Notes: generated by a model from the sequence alone, not told the origin. A DNA stretch of 64,000 nt from Bartonella sp. DGB1 (GCF_041345015.1 NZ_CP166769.1:496001-560000), one strand, 5' to 3'. Counted from the first letter of the stretch, positions 38,351-48,236 are shown. Translations and numbers: made by a program.

Positions 38351-39655
38351 TTAATTAATAGAATGTGATTTACTTTTCATTGTTTTTTTGAATTTAGTGA
38401 GATCTAAACCTTTTTCCCAAGAAGCTATCACTACTGTAGCCACAGCATTACCGACAAAGTTAGTTAGTGTTCTACATTCATTCATAAATTTATCTATACC
38501 TAAAATTATTGCCATACCTGCAACAGGGATATCAGGAATTATAGATAAGGTTGTTGCGAGAGTAATAAAGCCGGCTCCTGCTATTCCAGCAGCGCCTTTA
38601 GAGGAAACTATAGCTACTAACAGTAACAATACTTGTTGTTGCCAGGTTAAATCTATTCCTAGTGCTTGTGCGATAAAAATAGCAGCAAGGGTCATATAAA
38701 TATTTGTACCGTCTAGATTAAAAGAATAACCTAACGGAACTACTAAACCTACTATAGATTTTTTTACACCTGCTTTTTCCATTTTTTGCATAAGCATAGG
38801 TAAAGCTGCTTCAGATGAACCTGCGCCTAAAATTAAGACTATTTCATCTTTTAGATATTTTAATAAAGAAAATATAGAAAAACCAATATATCTACACATT
38901 AAACCTAGAATTACTATAATAAAAAAGGCAGAAATAAAGTAAAATACAAAAATAAGATAGGCTAAATTAGCCATAGAAGCTATACCATATTGACCTATGG
39001 TAAATGCTATTGCTCCGAAAGCACCTATTGGAGCAAAACTCATTAGGATAGACACTAATTTAAAGATAGGCATGCTTAATTTTTGTAAAAAATTCAAGAT
39101 GCTAGCGCCATATTCACCGCTACTACTCAAAGCTATCCCAAAGAATATAGATAAGCAGATAATTTGTAAGATATTACCTGTAACTAATGGAGATAATAAA
39201 GTAGTCGGAATAATATTCATTAAAAAATCAACTATAGATTGACTTTTTGCTTTAGCAACATAATGCGATATTGAGTTATTATCTAAAGTTTCAATGGATA
39301 TATTAAGACCAACACCTGGTTTAAATAAATGTACGGCGATTAAACCTAAGATAAGAGCTAAAGTAGAAAAAAAGAAAAAATATAATAAAGATTTTACTGC
39401 TAAAGTTCTTACTTTCTTTAGGTCAGACATTTGAGCTATGCCAATAGTAAGAGTTAGAAAAATAACAGGAGCTATTATCATTTTTACTAATTTAATAAAA
39501 CCGTCCCCAAGTGGTTTCATCTGAGTAGCGAAGTTAGGAAAATAGTGACCTAATATTACACCTAAAATAATAGCCACTAATACTTGAAAAAACAGTTGAC
39601 GATAAATAGGTAGTTTAGTAGCCGTTGGTACATTTGTAGGTAAATGATGTGACAT
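38351..39655 (-). CDS. dctA: C4-dicarboxylate:cation symporter DctA
   Basis: DctA imports succinate, fumarate or malate with protons or sodium through the inner membrane. The 434-residue protein has about eight membrane helices. The DAACS signatures are [24 protein letters not shown], the hairpin loop [16 protein letters not shown], and [27 protein letters not shown], where the last contains the cation-binding NLDGT. The dicarboxylate assignment over glutamate is based on overall similarity and is moderately sure. It is divergent from pdxJ. Confidence 0.88.
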   Translation of the reverse strand: MSHHLPTNVPTATKLPIYRQLFFQVLVAIILGVILGHYFPNFATQMKPLGDGFIKLVKMIIAPVIFLTLTIGIAQMSDLKKVRTLAVKSLLYFFFFSTLALILGLIAVHLFKPGVGLNISIETLDNNSISHYVAKAKSQSIVDFLMNIIPTTLLSPLVTGNILQIICLSIFFGIALSSSGEYGASILNFLQKLSMPIFKLVSILMSFAPIGAFGAIAFTIGQYGIASMANLAYLIFVFYFISAFFIIVILGLMCRYIGFSIFSLLKYLKDEIVLILGAGSSEAALPMLMQKMEKAGVKKSIVGLVVPLGYSFNLDGTNIYMTLAAIFIAQALGIDLTWQQQVLLLLVAIVSSKGAAGIAGAGFITLATTLSIIPDIPVAGMAIILGIDKFMNECRTLTNFVGNAVATVVIASWEKGLDLTKFKKTMKSKSHSIN

Positions 39656-39771
39656 AATATATCCCCAAAGTATTATATATGATTATCATAAATATTATAG
39701 TTATAAATTATTGCCTTTTGTACAATATAGTAATAAATTAAACAAGAGCGAAATTATTTTAAGGTTTTTCT

Positions 39772-40518
39772 ATGTCTGTATCATTATCAGCTAATTTAAA
39801 TGCAGTAGCTTTATTAAGAAATAGACGAGGATTAGCTTGGCCTGATTTATTGGATATAGCTAAACAGTCATGTGTAGCAGGGGCAAAGGGTATCACAGTA
39901 CACCCACGACCTGATGAAAGACACATAAAATATCAAGACGTTAAAGATTTGCGTGAGTTTCTTAATAAATTTTTTCCACAACATGAATTAAATGTTGAAG
40001 GATTTCCTGATTCAAAATTTTTGGAGTTAATTGAACTAGTAAAACCACATCAAGTTACTTTAGTACCTGATCATCCAGAGCAAAATACGTCTGATCATGG
40101 CTGGGACTTTAAACAGCAGTTTAATATCTTACAGCCTGCAATTAATCGTTTAAAACAGACTTCTGTGAGGATATCGTTATTTTGTGAATATGATTCTAAA
40201 AATTTAATTATCGCTAAAGAATTAGGTGCGCATGCATTAGAAATTTATACCGGTCCTTATGCGGCTAACTTTAATGATTTAACATATAGAAAAAAATATT
40301 TAAAAATTATCACGGAAACGGCGACTGAAATTAAAAAGTTGGGGTTACATGTTCATGCAGGACATGATTTAACCATTGAAAATATACCGCAACTTATATC
40401 TGCTTTTCCTGATTTTACTGAAATGTCTATAGGTCATGCTTTAATAGCTGATGCATTGACTTTTGGTATAAAAAATTCGATAAAAAGATTTTTAAATGTT
40501 ATGAATAATATTAATTAA
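39772..40518 (+). CDS. pdxJ: Pyridoxine 5'-phosphate synthase PdxJ
   Basis: PdxJ forms pyridoxine 5'-phosphate from deoxyxylulose phosphate and 3-amino-2-oxopropyl phosphate. The 248-residue TIM-barrel protein has LNAVALLRNRRG at the N-terminus, GAKGITVHPRPDERHI, the conserved glutamate in LNVEGFPD, QVTLVPDHPEQNTSDHGWD, LEIYTGPYA, and the C-terminal GLHVHAGHDLTIENI and SIGHALIADAL. All are standard. Other de novo vitamin B6 genes are not in the window. Confidence 0.95.
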   Translation: MSVSLSANLNAVALLRNRRGLAWPDLLDIAKQSCVAGAKGITVHPRPDERHIKYQDVKDLREFLNKFFPQHELNVEGFPDSKFLELIELVKPHQVTLVPDHPEQNTSDHGWDFKQQFNILQPAINRLKQTSVRISLFCEYDSKNLIIAKELGAHALEIYTGPYAANFNDLTYRKKYLKIITETATEIKKLGLHVHAGHDLTIENIPQLISAFPDFTEMSIGHALIADALTFGIKNSIKRFLNVMNNIN

Positions 40519-40533
40519 CCATAGAGATCCCGA

Positions 40534-42444
40534 ATGATTGAAAAAGAAGAAACTGAATCTCATAGTTTTGACACACGTCCAACTGGGCATAAAGATGGCT
40601 TAATATTATTATTATTAGGGGCAATGGGCGTAGTCTATGGTGATATTGGGACTAGTCCTATATATGCTTTTAAGACAGCAATTAGCTTAGGGGCTACAGA
40701 AAATATTGCTCAGCCCATCGAAGTATTTGGAATTATATCTCTTATTTTTTGGGCACTATTGTTTGTAGTAAGCTTTAAATATATTATGTTCGTATTAAGA
40801 GCAGATAACCGTGGCGAAGGTGGAATTTTATCTTTAGTAGCATTAGTTAGATCAAGTTTTTCTGGTCGAGTGACGTGGTTAACTCTGTTAGGTATATTGG
40901 GTGCTGCATTATTTTTTGGTGATGCAGTTATTACGCCAGCTGTATCTGTATTATCTGCCGTAGAGGGGTTAGAAGTATTAGCGCCTTCATTACAAAATTT
41001 TGTTGTGCCTATTACTATTGTTATATTGGTAATGTTGTTCTCTTTTCAAAGATTAGGTACTGAAAAAGTAGCTATTATTTTTGGACCGGTAACATTCCTA
41101 TGGTTTTTAGTGCTAGGCTTGTTAGGCTTGATAAATATTATTGATTCCCCCGAGATTTTATGGGGACTGATGCCATGGTATGGCTATAATTATATATTAA
41201 CTCATCCGTTAATTGCCTTCGCGACTTTAGGTGCTATTTTTTTAGCCGTGACAGGTGCAGAGGCATTATATGTAGATTTAGGACATTTTGGACGTAAACC
41301 AATTGTATTAGCATGGTTTTTAGTGGTTTTTCCTTGCTTATTATTAAATTATATGGGACAGGGCGCTTTTGTATTAGCGCATGGCGGCGAGATTAAAAAT
41401 CCTTTTTTTGAAATGGTTCCAGAATGGGGCCTGCTTCCTATGATTATTTTTGCTACTATTGCTACGGTTATTGCTAGTCAAGCAATGTTAACAGGCGCTT
41501 TTTCTATGGCACATCAAGCGGTGCAATTAAATTTATTGCCTAGGTTAGAAGTTTTACATACATCAGAAAAAAATTCCGGGCATATATATATACCGCGTAT
41601 TAATTTTTTAATGGCGGCTATAGTCTTATTGTTAGTAACCTTTTTTGGTGAGTCAAGTAAATTGGCAGCAGCTTATGGTATCACTGTAACAGGGAATATG
41701 ATAGTAACCACTATTTTACTATCTTTAGCAATGAGTAGACTTTGGAAATGGAAGTTAAGCATAATATTATTGTTAGCGGGTTCTTTTATATTTGTTGATT
41801 TATTATTTTTTAGCGCTAACTTATTTAAGATTATTGATGGAGGTTGGGCATCGGTATGTATATCGGCTATCTTGGTAATAATTATGTGGATCTGGACAAA
41901 AGGAAGTAGAGCTTTAGCTAATCGTGTACATGCTGCTGAGGTGCCATTGGAATATGTAGTAGAGAAAATGAAAAAAACTCCTCCTTTTATTGCTGCAGGT
42001 ACAGCAGTATTTTTAACTGGAGATCCACGTACTGCACCACATGCATTGATGCATAGTTTAAAACATTATAAAGTTATTTTTGAAAATAATGTAATTTTAA
42101 CTGTAGTAACAGCTACCACGCCTAGAGTATCGAGAGGTGAAAGAATATCTGTATCACAATTTAATGAAAGATTTATGTTAGTTACAGTAACTTTTGGTTA
42201 TATGGAACAACCTAATCTACCTAGAGCATTGGCGCTTGGTAGAAAATTAGGTTTAAATTTTGATATTTTAAAAACCTCTTTCTTTTTATCACGACGATCG
42301 CTTAAAAAATCTGCTAACTCTGATATGACTGGGTGGCAAAATACAGGATTTCTGTTATTGTCTCGTACAGCTGCAGATGCAACTGAATATTTTCAGATAC
42401 CTACTGGACGTGTAGTAGAGATAGGAACACAAATAACTATTTAG
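40534..42444 (+). CDS. kup: Low-affinity potassium transporter Kup
   Basis: Kup imports potassium with protons. The 636-residue protein has the N-terminal signature GVVYGDIGTSPIYAFKTAI, LRADNRGEGGILSL, ALFFGDAVITPAVSVLSAVEG, and TGAEALYVDLGHFG. About twelve membrane segments are followed by a cytoplasmic tail (FLTGDPRTAPHALMHSLKHYKVI). Length is standard. The gap to ilvC is nine bases, so the genes may share a transcript. Confidence 0.95.
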   Translation: MIEKEETESHSFDTRPTGHKDGLILLLLGAMGVVYGDIGTSPIYAFKTAISLGATENIAQPIEVFGIISLIFWALLFVVSFKYIMFVLRADNRGEGGILSLVALVRSSFSGRVTWLTLLGILGAALFFGDAVITPAVSVLSAVEGLEVLAPSLQNFVVPITIVILVMLFSFQRLGTEKVAIIFGPVTFLWFLVLGLLGLINIIDSPEILWGLMPWYGYNYILTHPLIAFATLGAIFLAVTGAEALYVDLGHFGRKPIVLAWFLVVFPCLLLNYMGQGAFVLAHGGEIKNPFFEMVPEWGLLPMIIFATIATVIASQAMLTGAFSMAHQAVQLNLLPRLEVLHTSEKNSGHIYIPRINFLMAAIVLLLVTFFGESSKLAAAYGITVTGNMIVTTILLSLAMSRLWKWKLSIILLLAGSFIFVDLLFFSANLFKIIDGGWASVCISAILVIIMWIWTKGSRALANRVHAAEVPLEYVVEKMKKTPPFIAAGTAVFLTGDPRTAPHALMHSLKHYKVIFENNVILTVVTATTPRVSRGERISVSQFNERFMLVTVTFGYMEQPNLPRALALGRKLGLNFDILKTSFFLSRRSLKKSANSDMTGWQNTGFLLLSRTAADATEYFQIPTGRVVEIGTQITI

Positions 42445-42453
42445 GAAAAGAAT

Positions 42454-43434
42454 ATGCGAATATATTATGATACAGATGCCGATATAGCATTGATAAAAAA
42501 TAAAAATATTTTATTGGTAGGTTATGGAAATCAAGGTAAAGCTCATGCTTTGAATTTGAGAGATTCAGGTTTAAATAATATCAAAATAGCTTTACCAGCA
42601 GAATCAAATACCATAAAAATAGCACAAGAAGATGGATTTGAAGTAGTTAACATTGAACAAGCATCAGCTTGGGCAGATATAATTATGATGGCTACTCCAG
42701 ATGAATTGCAAGCAGATATTTATAATTATAAAATAAAACCAAATATCAAAGAAAATACCGCAATTCTCTTTGCGCATGGATTAAATGTACATTTTGGTTT
42801 GATTGAACCACAAAAAAATATTGATGTAATTCTAGTAGCTCCAAAAGGCCCCGGTCATGCTTTGAGAAAAAAATATCTAGAAGGAAAAGGGTTAGCATGT
42901 TTGATTGCTGTGCATCAAGATTATTCCGAAAAAGCCCATGATATAGCTTTGGCTTATGCTGCAGCGATAGGTAGTGGAAGAGCCGCTATTTTGGAAACTA
43001 CTTTTAAAGAAGAGTGTGAAACAGATTTATTTGGCGAACAGACCGTATTATGTGGCGGTATGATAGAATTAATTAAGGCAGCTTTTGATACGTTAGTTGA
43101 AAATGGATATGCACCAGAAATGGCATATTTTGAGTGTTTACATGAGACAAAATTAATTATAGACTTAATGATCGAAAGAGGTATTGCAGGAATGTATAAA
43201 TCTATTTCTAATACTGCTGAATGGGGCGCCTATTTGACTGGAGAAAGAATTATTAATCAAAATATTAAAAATGAAATGAAGGATATTTTAACAGATATAC
43301 AAACAGGAAAATTTATCACTCAATGGATTCAAGAGCATAAAGCAGGAGGAGCTAGATTTAAGACTATTAGAAATATAAAAGCAAAACATTCTAGTGAAAT
43401 CGTTGGGGAGAAATTACGTAAATTAGTTAATTAA
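42454..43434 (+). CDS. ilvC: Ketol-acid reductoisomerase IlvC, class I
   Basis: IlvC isomerises and reduces acetolactate or acetohydroxybutyrate in branched-chain amino acid synthesis, with NADPH and Mg2+. The 326-residue protein has the Rossmann loop [40 protein letters not shown], and the metal-binding [13 protein letters not shown] and [16 protein letters not shown]. It is slightly shorter than the usual 338. No ilvBN or ilvD gene is near; an aminotransferase follows after 17 bases. AGGA precedes the ATG. Confidence 0.95.
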   Translation: MRIYYDTDADIALIKNKNILLVGYGNQGKAHALNLRDSGLNNIKIALPAESNTIKIAQEDGFEVVNIEQASAWADIIMMATPDELQADIYNYKIKPNIKENTAILFAHGLNVHFGLIEPQKNIDVILVAPKGPGHALRKKYLEGKGLACLIAVHQDYSEKAHDIALAYAAAIGSGRAAILETTFKEECETDLFGEQTVLCGGMIELIKAAFDTLVENGYAPEMAYFECLHETKLIIDLMIERGIAGMYKSISNTAEWGAYLTGERIINQNIKNEMKDILTDIQTGKFITQWIQEHKAGGARFKTIRNIKAKHSSEIVGEKLRKLVN

Positions 43435-43451
43435 AAGATAAGGGGTAAAAT

Positions 43452-44666
43452 ATGTGGGATCAAATATTATCATCACGCATGAATGAGTTAAAACCTTCAG
43501 AACTAAGAGAAATATTTAAACTCTTAGAGCAACCAGATATAATTGCATTTGCTGGAGGAGTTCCAAATGCTAGTATTTTTCCTACGGAGGAATTTTCTAA
43601 AGCATATAATGAGTTATTTGCTACACAAGCAGATGCTCAATTAGCATTACAATATTCTAATACTGAGGGCTATGTACCTTTACGGCAATGGCTAAAAGAG
43701 CATATGCAGCAACTTGGTATCAACGTTGAAATAGATAATATATTAATAACTTCAGGGTCACAGCAAGCATTAGATAGTTTGGGTAAAATATTTTTATCAC
43801 CCGGTGATACAGCTTTAGTGAATTGGCCTACTTATTTAGGTGCTATTCAAGCATTTTCTACTTATGAAGCAAAGTTTCAAAAGTTAGAAGGTGTGGAAGA
43901 TAAGTCTGCAGAAGAATATAAACAGATAGCTAAAAATAATAATAGTAAAATTAAATTTATTTATCTATCACCTGATTTTGCAAATCCAACTGGTATAACA
44001 TTAACTAAACAACAAAGATTAGACATATTAAAATTAGCAGAAGATTTAAATATAGCTATTATTGAAGACGGTGCTTATCAAGCATTGCGTTATGAAGGTG
44101 AAGATATACCATCTATATTATCTTTGGAATTACAAAAAAAGAAAGATATAGAAAATACAAGAACTATTTATTGTGGATCTTTTTCTAAAACAATATCACC
44201 AGGATTAAGATTAGGATGGGTAGTTGCTAATAAAAAAATAATTAAAAAGTTAACCATATTAAAACAGGCGATGGATTTAAATACATCTACAATAAATCAG
44301 ATAATATTACATAAAGTGGTTAATAATATATTCGATCAACATATTGAATACACAAAAAGATATTATTTAAAAAATCGCGATATAATGTTGAGAGCATTAG
44401 AAAAATATATGCCAGAATATGTAACGTGGGATAAACCTGAAGGAGGGTTATTTATTTGGTGTAAATTACCAGTAGAGCTTGATACTAAAAAGTTATTTGA
44501 AAAAGCAGTTAGAGATTATAGAGTAGCTTTTGTACCTGGTAGTGGTTTTTTTCCTGATAATTTAACTAATAATATGTGCAGATTAAGTTTTTCATATGGA
44601 GATGAAAAGCTCATAGAAGAGGGTATAAAGAGGATAGCTAAGTTGATTAAAGCATCTTTGGAGTAG
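43452..44666 (+). CDS. PLP-dependent aminotransferase, class I/II fold
   Basis: This is a fold-type I aminotransferase of 404 residues. It has FAGGVPNASIFP at the N-terminus, LQYSNTEGYVPLRQWL, ITSGSQQALDSLGKIFL, SPDFANPTGITL, the aspartate of IIEDGAYQALRY, the PLP-binding lysine in GSFSKTISPGLRLGWV, and a C-terminal RLSFSY arginine. The pattern resembles 2-aminoadipate/MocR-type aminotransferases lacking a DNA-binding domain, which often have broad specificity. Being next to ilvC hints at branched-chain keto acids as substrates, but this is inference. AAGGGG lies upstream of the ATG. Confidence 0.85.
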   Translation: MWDQILSSRMNELKPSELREIFKLLEQPDIIAFAGGVPNASIFPTEEFSKAYNELFATQADAQLALQYSNTEGYVPLRQWLKEHMQQLGINVEIDNILITSGSQQALDSLGKIFLSPGDTALVNWPTYLGAIQAFSTYEAKFQKLEGVEDKSAEEYKQIAKNNNSKIKFIYLSPDFANPTGITLTKQQRLDILKLAEDLNIAIIEDGAYQALRYEGEDIPSILSLELQKKKDIENTRTIYCGSFSKTISPGLRLGWVVANKKIIKKLTILKQAMDLNTSTINQIILHKVVNNIFDQHIEYTKRYYLKNRDIMLRALEKYMPEYVTWDKPEGGLFIWCKLPVELDTKKLFEKAVRDYRVAFVPGSGFFPDNLTNNMCRLSFSYGDEKLIEEGIKRIAKLIKASLE

Positions 44667-44671
44667 CTATA

Positions 44672-44843
44672 TTTATTATAATCTTAAATATTTTTTGCTT
44701 TTGTTGAGTATGAAGAGCTATGCTATTTTTAGCTGCTCTCTTGCTCAACAATTTCATGCACATTGATAGAAATATATTTCCATTAAAAATAGGATATCAT
44801 TATCTGAATTAATGGCATTCCTTATATTAGTGACTAGTAATAA
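44672..44843 (-). pseudogene. Decayed copy of the thiQ 3' end
   Basis: Directly after the aminotransferase stop lies a degenerate version of the intact thiQ 3' end at 45914-46071. Matching blocks in order are TTTATTATAATC, the GAG-ATGAAGA region, TTGCTCAACAATTTCATG against TTGTTCAACAATCTGATG, TTCCAT-TAAAAATA-GATATCATT, and GTGACTAGTAATAA against GTAACTAGTAATAA. Substitutions and indels destroy the frame. The copy lies 1242 bases from the original, on the far side of a tandem repeat array. Confidence 0.75.
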
Positions 44844-44955
44844 AGAGAAGCTGATTATCTTCGGGAAGTATAATAGTGGTTTGGTTATAATTTTATTTAA
44901 GTTAGTATATTGATATTAAAGTTAGATAACGGTAGCGTTAACTGTCTTCTTGTTT

Positions 44956-44975
44956 GGCGCTGTAACGGTGGCGCC
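44956..44975. terminator. GGCGC hairpin, left edge of tandem array
   Basis: GGCGC pairs with GCGCC around a ten-base loop and is followed by TAAGG. It is GC-rich in an AT-rich region. A related hairpin with the same GGCGCCTAAG ends the array at 45841-45867. It may once have been a terminator between convergent genes. Confidence 0.5.
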
Positions 44976-44989
44976 TAAGGAAATAATGT

Positions 44990-45802
44990 TAGTAAAATAA
45001 AGTATAACAGTATAGCTAGATAATGATAGATCTCTCTGTAATTCGATGGTGATGTTGTTAAAATTGTATAGTATCTGAGAAATATAGTAACAAAAGAGAG
45101 TAATGGTAAAGTTAGTTATTAAGAATGTTACTCAGGTTAAAATTGTATCCAGCTGCGGATATCGGTAGTTAAATTAATAAGTTAATTGAAATAAAGTATA
45201 ATAGTATAGCTAGCTAATAATAGATCTCTTTGTATTTCGATGTTGATGTTGTTAAAGGTGTATAATATCTGAGAAATGTAGTAACAAAAGAGAATAATGG
45301 TAAAGTTAGTTGTTAAGAATGTTATTTAAGTTAAAATTGTATGCTGCTGAGGATATCGATAGTTAAATTAATAAGTTAATTGAAATAAAGTATAACAGTA
45401 TAGCTAGCTAATAATGGCTCTCTCTGCATTTCGATGGTGATGTTGTTAAAGGTGTATAATATCTGAGAAATGTAGTAACAAAAGAGAATAATGGTAAAGT
45501 TAGTTGTTAAGCATGTTACTCAGGTTAAAATTGTATGCTGCTGCGGATATTGGTAGTTAAATTAATAAGTTAGTTGAAATAAATTATAATAGTATAGTTA
45601 GTTAATAATAGATCTCTTTGTATTTCGATGTTGATGTTGTTAAAGGTGTATAATATCTGAGAAATGTAGTAACAAAAGAGAATAATGGTAAAGTTAGTTG
45701 TTAAGAATGTTATTCAGGTTAAAATTATATGCTGCTGAGGATATCGGTAGTTAAATTAATAAGTTAGTTGAAATAAATTATAATAGTCAAGCTAGCTAAT
45801 AA
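44990..45802. repeat. Tandem array of four 194-bp repeats
   Basis: Four near-identical units of 194 bases begin at 45001, 45195, 45389 and 45583, with a partial fifth from 45777 to about 45802. Each starts near AGTATAAYAGTATAGC. Each includes a GATCTCTYTG-like stretch (altered in copy 3), GATGTTGTTAAA, TCTGAGAAATRTAGTAACAAAAGAG and ATGGTAAAGTTAGTT. The spacing is exactly constant, showing few indels, while substitutions are scattered. No long frame crosses the units. The array lies between the decayed thiQ fragment and intact thiQ. Function is unknown. Confidence 0.92.
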
Positions 45803-45840
45803 TATAGTTATTCGCGTTTTAATGGATGTTGCTAAAAAGG

Positions 45841-45867
45841 TAGGCGCCCTAAAATATACGGCGCCTA
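45841..45867. terminator. TAGGCGCC hairpin, right edge of array
   Basis: A perfect eight-pair stem, TAGGCGCC (45841-45848) with GGCGCCTA (45860-45867), surrounds an 11-base AT-rich loop. It lies 51 bases from the thiQ stop, between convergent genes, where a bidirectional terminator is expected. There is no strong T-run on the minus strand, so terminator function is uncertain. Confidence 0.55.
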
Positions 45868-45918
45868 AGTAAGATGAGCATAGTTAATATAAGTATTATT
45901 TATTAGTTATAATTTTTA

Positions 45919-46635
45919 TTATAATCCTAAATATTTCTTTACTTCTGTCGAGCATGAAGATGATAAAATATCTTTAGCTAACCCTTGTTCAACAATCTGA
46001 TGATTATTTATAAAGAATACTTTTCCATCTAAAAATAAGATATCATTGGGTTCATGGGTAACTAGTAATAAGGTAAAAGGACTATTTTTTTTAAAGTCTA
46101 ATAACAATTCTAGTAATTCTTTTCTCATGCCTGGTCCTAAGGCAGAAAAAGGTTCATCTAAAATTAATATAGGTTTATTGCGTAATAAAGTTCTGGCTAT
46201 AGCAACTCGTTGCTTTTCACCTCCTGATAATTGATTAGGCATATTTTTAGCTTTATCTGCAATATCTAATTTTGATAGAATATCATTTACATCTTCTTTA
46301 TCTTTAGTAGATAATTTTAGACTAGGTGAACGACCTAAGGCTACGTTATTAAAAACGTTAAGGTGTGAAAATAAATTATTTTCTTGAAATAATATAGTTA
46401 ATGGACGTTTATTTGGAGGTAAATGAGTAACATTTGTGTCACCTATATATATATTACCGCTGTTAGGAAATATATAACCACCAATTAATAAAATAAGAGT
46501 TGATTTACCAGATCCACTAGGGCCAACTAAGGCTGATATAGATTCAGACTCTATGATACCATTAAAATAAAAATGATTACCATCACATATATATGTGACG
46601 TGATCTAATCTAATTTGAGAAGAAATATTAGACAT
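45919..46635 (-). CDS. thiQ: Thiamine ABC transporter ATP-binding protein ThiQ
   Basis: ThiQ powers thiamine import. The 238-residue ABC ATPase has Walker A GPSGSGKSTLI, the Q-loop LFQENNLFSHL, the signature LSGGEKQRVAIAR, Walker B ILILDEPFSALGP and the switch histidine in LVTHEP. Family membership is certain; the thiamine substrate follows from its place behind thiB and thiP. Its ATG shares one base with the thiP stop (TAATG). A decayed copy of its 3' end lies 1.2 kb away. Confidence 0.9.
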   Translation of the reverse strand: MSNISSQIRLDHVTYICDGNHFYFNGIIESESISALVGPSGSGKSTLILLIGGYIFPNSGNIYIGDTNVTHLPPNKRPLTILFQENNLFSHLNVFNNVALGRSPSLKLSTKDKEDVNDILSKLDIADKAKNMPNQLSGGEKQRVAIARTLLRNKPILILDEPFSALGPGMRKELLELLLDFKKNSPFTLLLVTHEPNDILFLDGKVFFINNHQIVEQGLAKDILSSSCSTEVKKYLGL

Positions 46636-48236
46636 TAATTTATCTTTCTATATATTTTATCAAAAATTAATAATACGGTGAAAGAGATCAGCATTAATAT
46701 AACTGATAACATAGCACTTGTATTGTTACGATAATTGCCCATATTTTGTTGTATAAGAGTGGGAAGGCTATTTAATTCGTCATTGCCCCATATAGCTATA
46801 ACTGATAGATCTCCTAAAGAAAAAATAAAAGCAAAAGCAAAACATCTAGAAAGAGCAATTTTTAAATAAGGCAGGTCAAATAAGAAAAATCTTTTAAATT
46901 GTCCAATATCTAGACTTTTTATTAATTTATCATGCCTATTTATATGGCTATACCAGGTTGGGCTTAAAATATGGCCACATATTGGAAGAGATATAGCTAT
47001 GTTTAAAATAATAATCATATAAATCGCAATAGATATAGGATTAACATATTTATATAATAATAAAAACCAGCCAGTAGATAAGATTATAGGTGAAAAGATA
47101 AAAATTAAATAAGAAATATTATCAAATATTGGACTAAGAAAATTCCCTTTTGGTAAAGGAATAGAAGGAATTTTACCCATAACACCTAATAGTGATAAAA
47201 GACAAGTAAATATACTAGAAAAAAATGCTATTTTAATACTCGTTAATATCGCATCTTGTACTACTGATCTTAATAATAAATTGATAAATTCTTTATTTAA
47301 AGAGCTTACTATTAAATTGATTAAGGGAAAAATAATAAAAAGGCTACATAAGAGTAATATTAATAAAGAAAAATAATTTTCAATTTTCCCTATATAAATT
47401 TTAGTAATAGGTTGATTAATGTTATTGGTAGTTTCTTCTATTGGTTTATATAATAAATACATAACAGCTAAGATTATTAGAGTTATTACCATTTGTAATA
47501 GCGATAATATGATAGCAAAAGGAAAGCCATCTAAACCTAAATTCATATTACGGAATATTTCAACTTCAATGGTAGTTGACTGTGGTCCACCACCTAAAAT
47601 TAATACCATAGTAAAAGAAGTAAAACAAAGTAAAAATATAAAGAAGCTAACGCTAGGTATTTGTCTTAAAATATAAGGTAATAACAAAGTTTTAAAATGA
47701 TTAAAACCTTTTAAGTTAAGCTGGATAGCAGTTTTTTCATAACTATCTGGCAAAGATTCCAGCGAAATCAAAAATAGTCTTACTGCTAAAGGAAGGTTGA
47801 AAAATAAATGCCCTATTAAAATACCGCTTAAACCATAAATAGAAAAATCATTAGTAATGCCTACTTGTTGTAAAAAATAGCTAAACCAACCATTTCTACC
47901 GTAAAAAAGAACTATAGCATTAGAAACTACTAAAGATGATAATATAATCGGAAAAGTGAATAGACGAGCAAATATCTTATAAGTCCAAGAACTACGTTTC
48001 TTATAAAAAGCCCATACTACAGGAATAGCTAAAGCTATAGAAAGTAGTGTTGACAGAAAAGCTTGTTTTAAAGAAAAATAAACTATTTTACTAAAAAACG
48101 GGGGAATATAAACAGAAGACCAATCAAAATTGGTGCTGTAACTCCCTATAGCAAATAGGGAGCCACCAATTAATGTGAATAAAAAGATTACCGGAATTAA
48201 TCCTAATAATCTTAGTTGTAAAGTGCGTTTATCCAT
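46635..48236 (-). CDS. thiP: Thiamine ABC transporter permease ThiP
   Basis: ThiP is the inner-membrane channel of the thiamine importer. The 533-residue protein is a fused two-half permease with about twelve helices, as in ThiP and FbpB-like permeases. The first EAA-like loop contains EKTAIQLNLKGFNHFKTLLLPYILRQIPS and the second DKLIKSLDIGQFKRFFLFDLPYLK. FAFIFSLGDLSVIAIWG near the end is characteristic of ThiP. The gene starts inside the 3' end of thiB, a 25-base overlap. Confidence 0.9.
   Translation of the reverse strand: MDKRTLQLRLLGLIPVIFLFTLIGGSLFAIGSYSTNFDWSSVYIPPFFSKIVYFSLKQAFLSTLLSIALAIPVVWAFYKKRSSWTYKIFARLFTFPIILSSLVVSNAIVLFYGRNGWFSYFLQQVGITNDFSIYGLSGILIGHLFFNLPLAVRLFLISLESLPDSYEKTAIQLNLKGFNHFKTLLLPYILRQIPSVSFFIFLLCFTSFTMVLILGGGPQSTTIEVEIFRNMNLGLDGFPFAIILSLLQMVITLIILAVMYLLYKPIEETTNNINQPITKIYIGKIENYFSLLILLLCSLFIIFPLINLIVSSLNKEFINLLLRSVVQDAILTSIKIAFFSSIFTCLLSLLGVMGKIPSIPLPKGNFLSPIFDNISYLIFIFSPIILSTGWFLLLYKYVNPISIAIYMIIILNIAISLPICGHILSPTWYSHINRHDKLIKSLDIGQFKRFFLFDLPYLKIALSRCFAFAFIFSLGDLSVIAIWGNDELNSLPTLIQQNMGNYRNNTSAMLSVILMLISFTVLLIFDKIYRKIN

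Noticed and set aside
38388-39242. Two plus-strand frames opposite dctA
   Set aside because: They mirror dctA codons; dctA has full family motifs and a proper start on the minus strand.
45103-45168. A 21-codon frame (MVKLVIKNVTQVKIV...) in the 194-bp repeats
   Set aside because: An AGAG-ATG start recurs in every copy, but the frame is broken by early stops in copies 2 and 4 and there is no sign of protein-level conservation.
44990-45802. CRISPR array
   Set aside because: The repeats are 194 bp, contiguous and similar throughout; there are no unique spacers and no cas genes.
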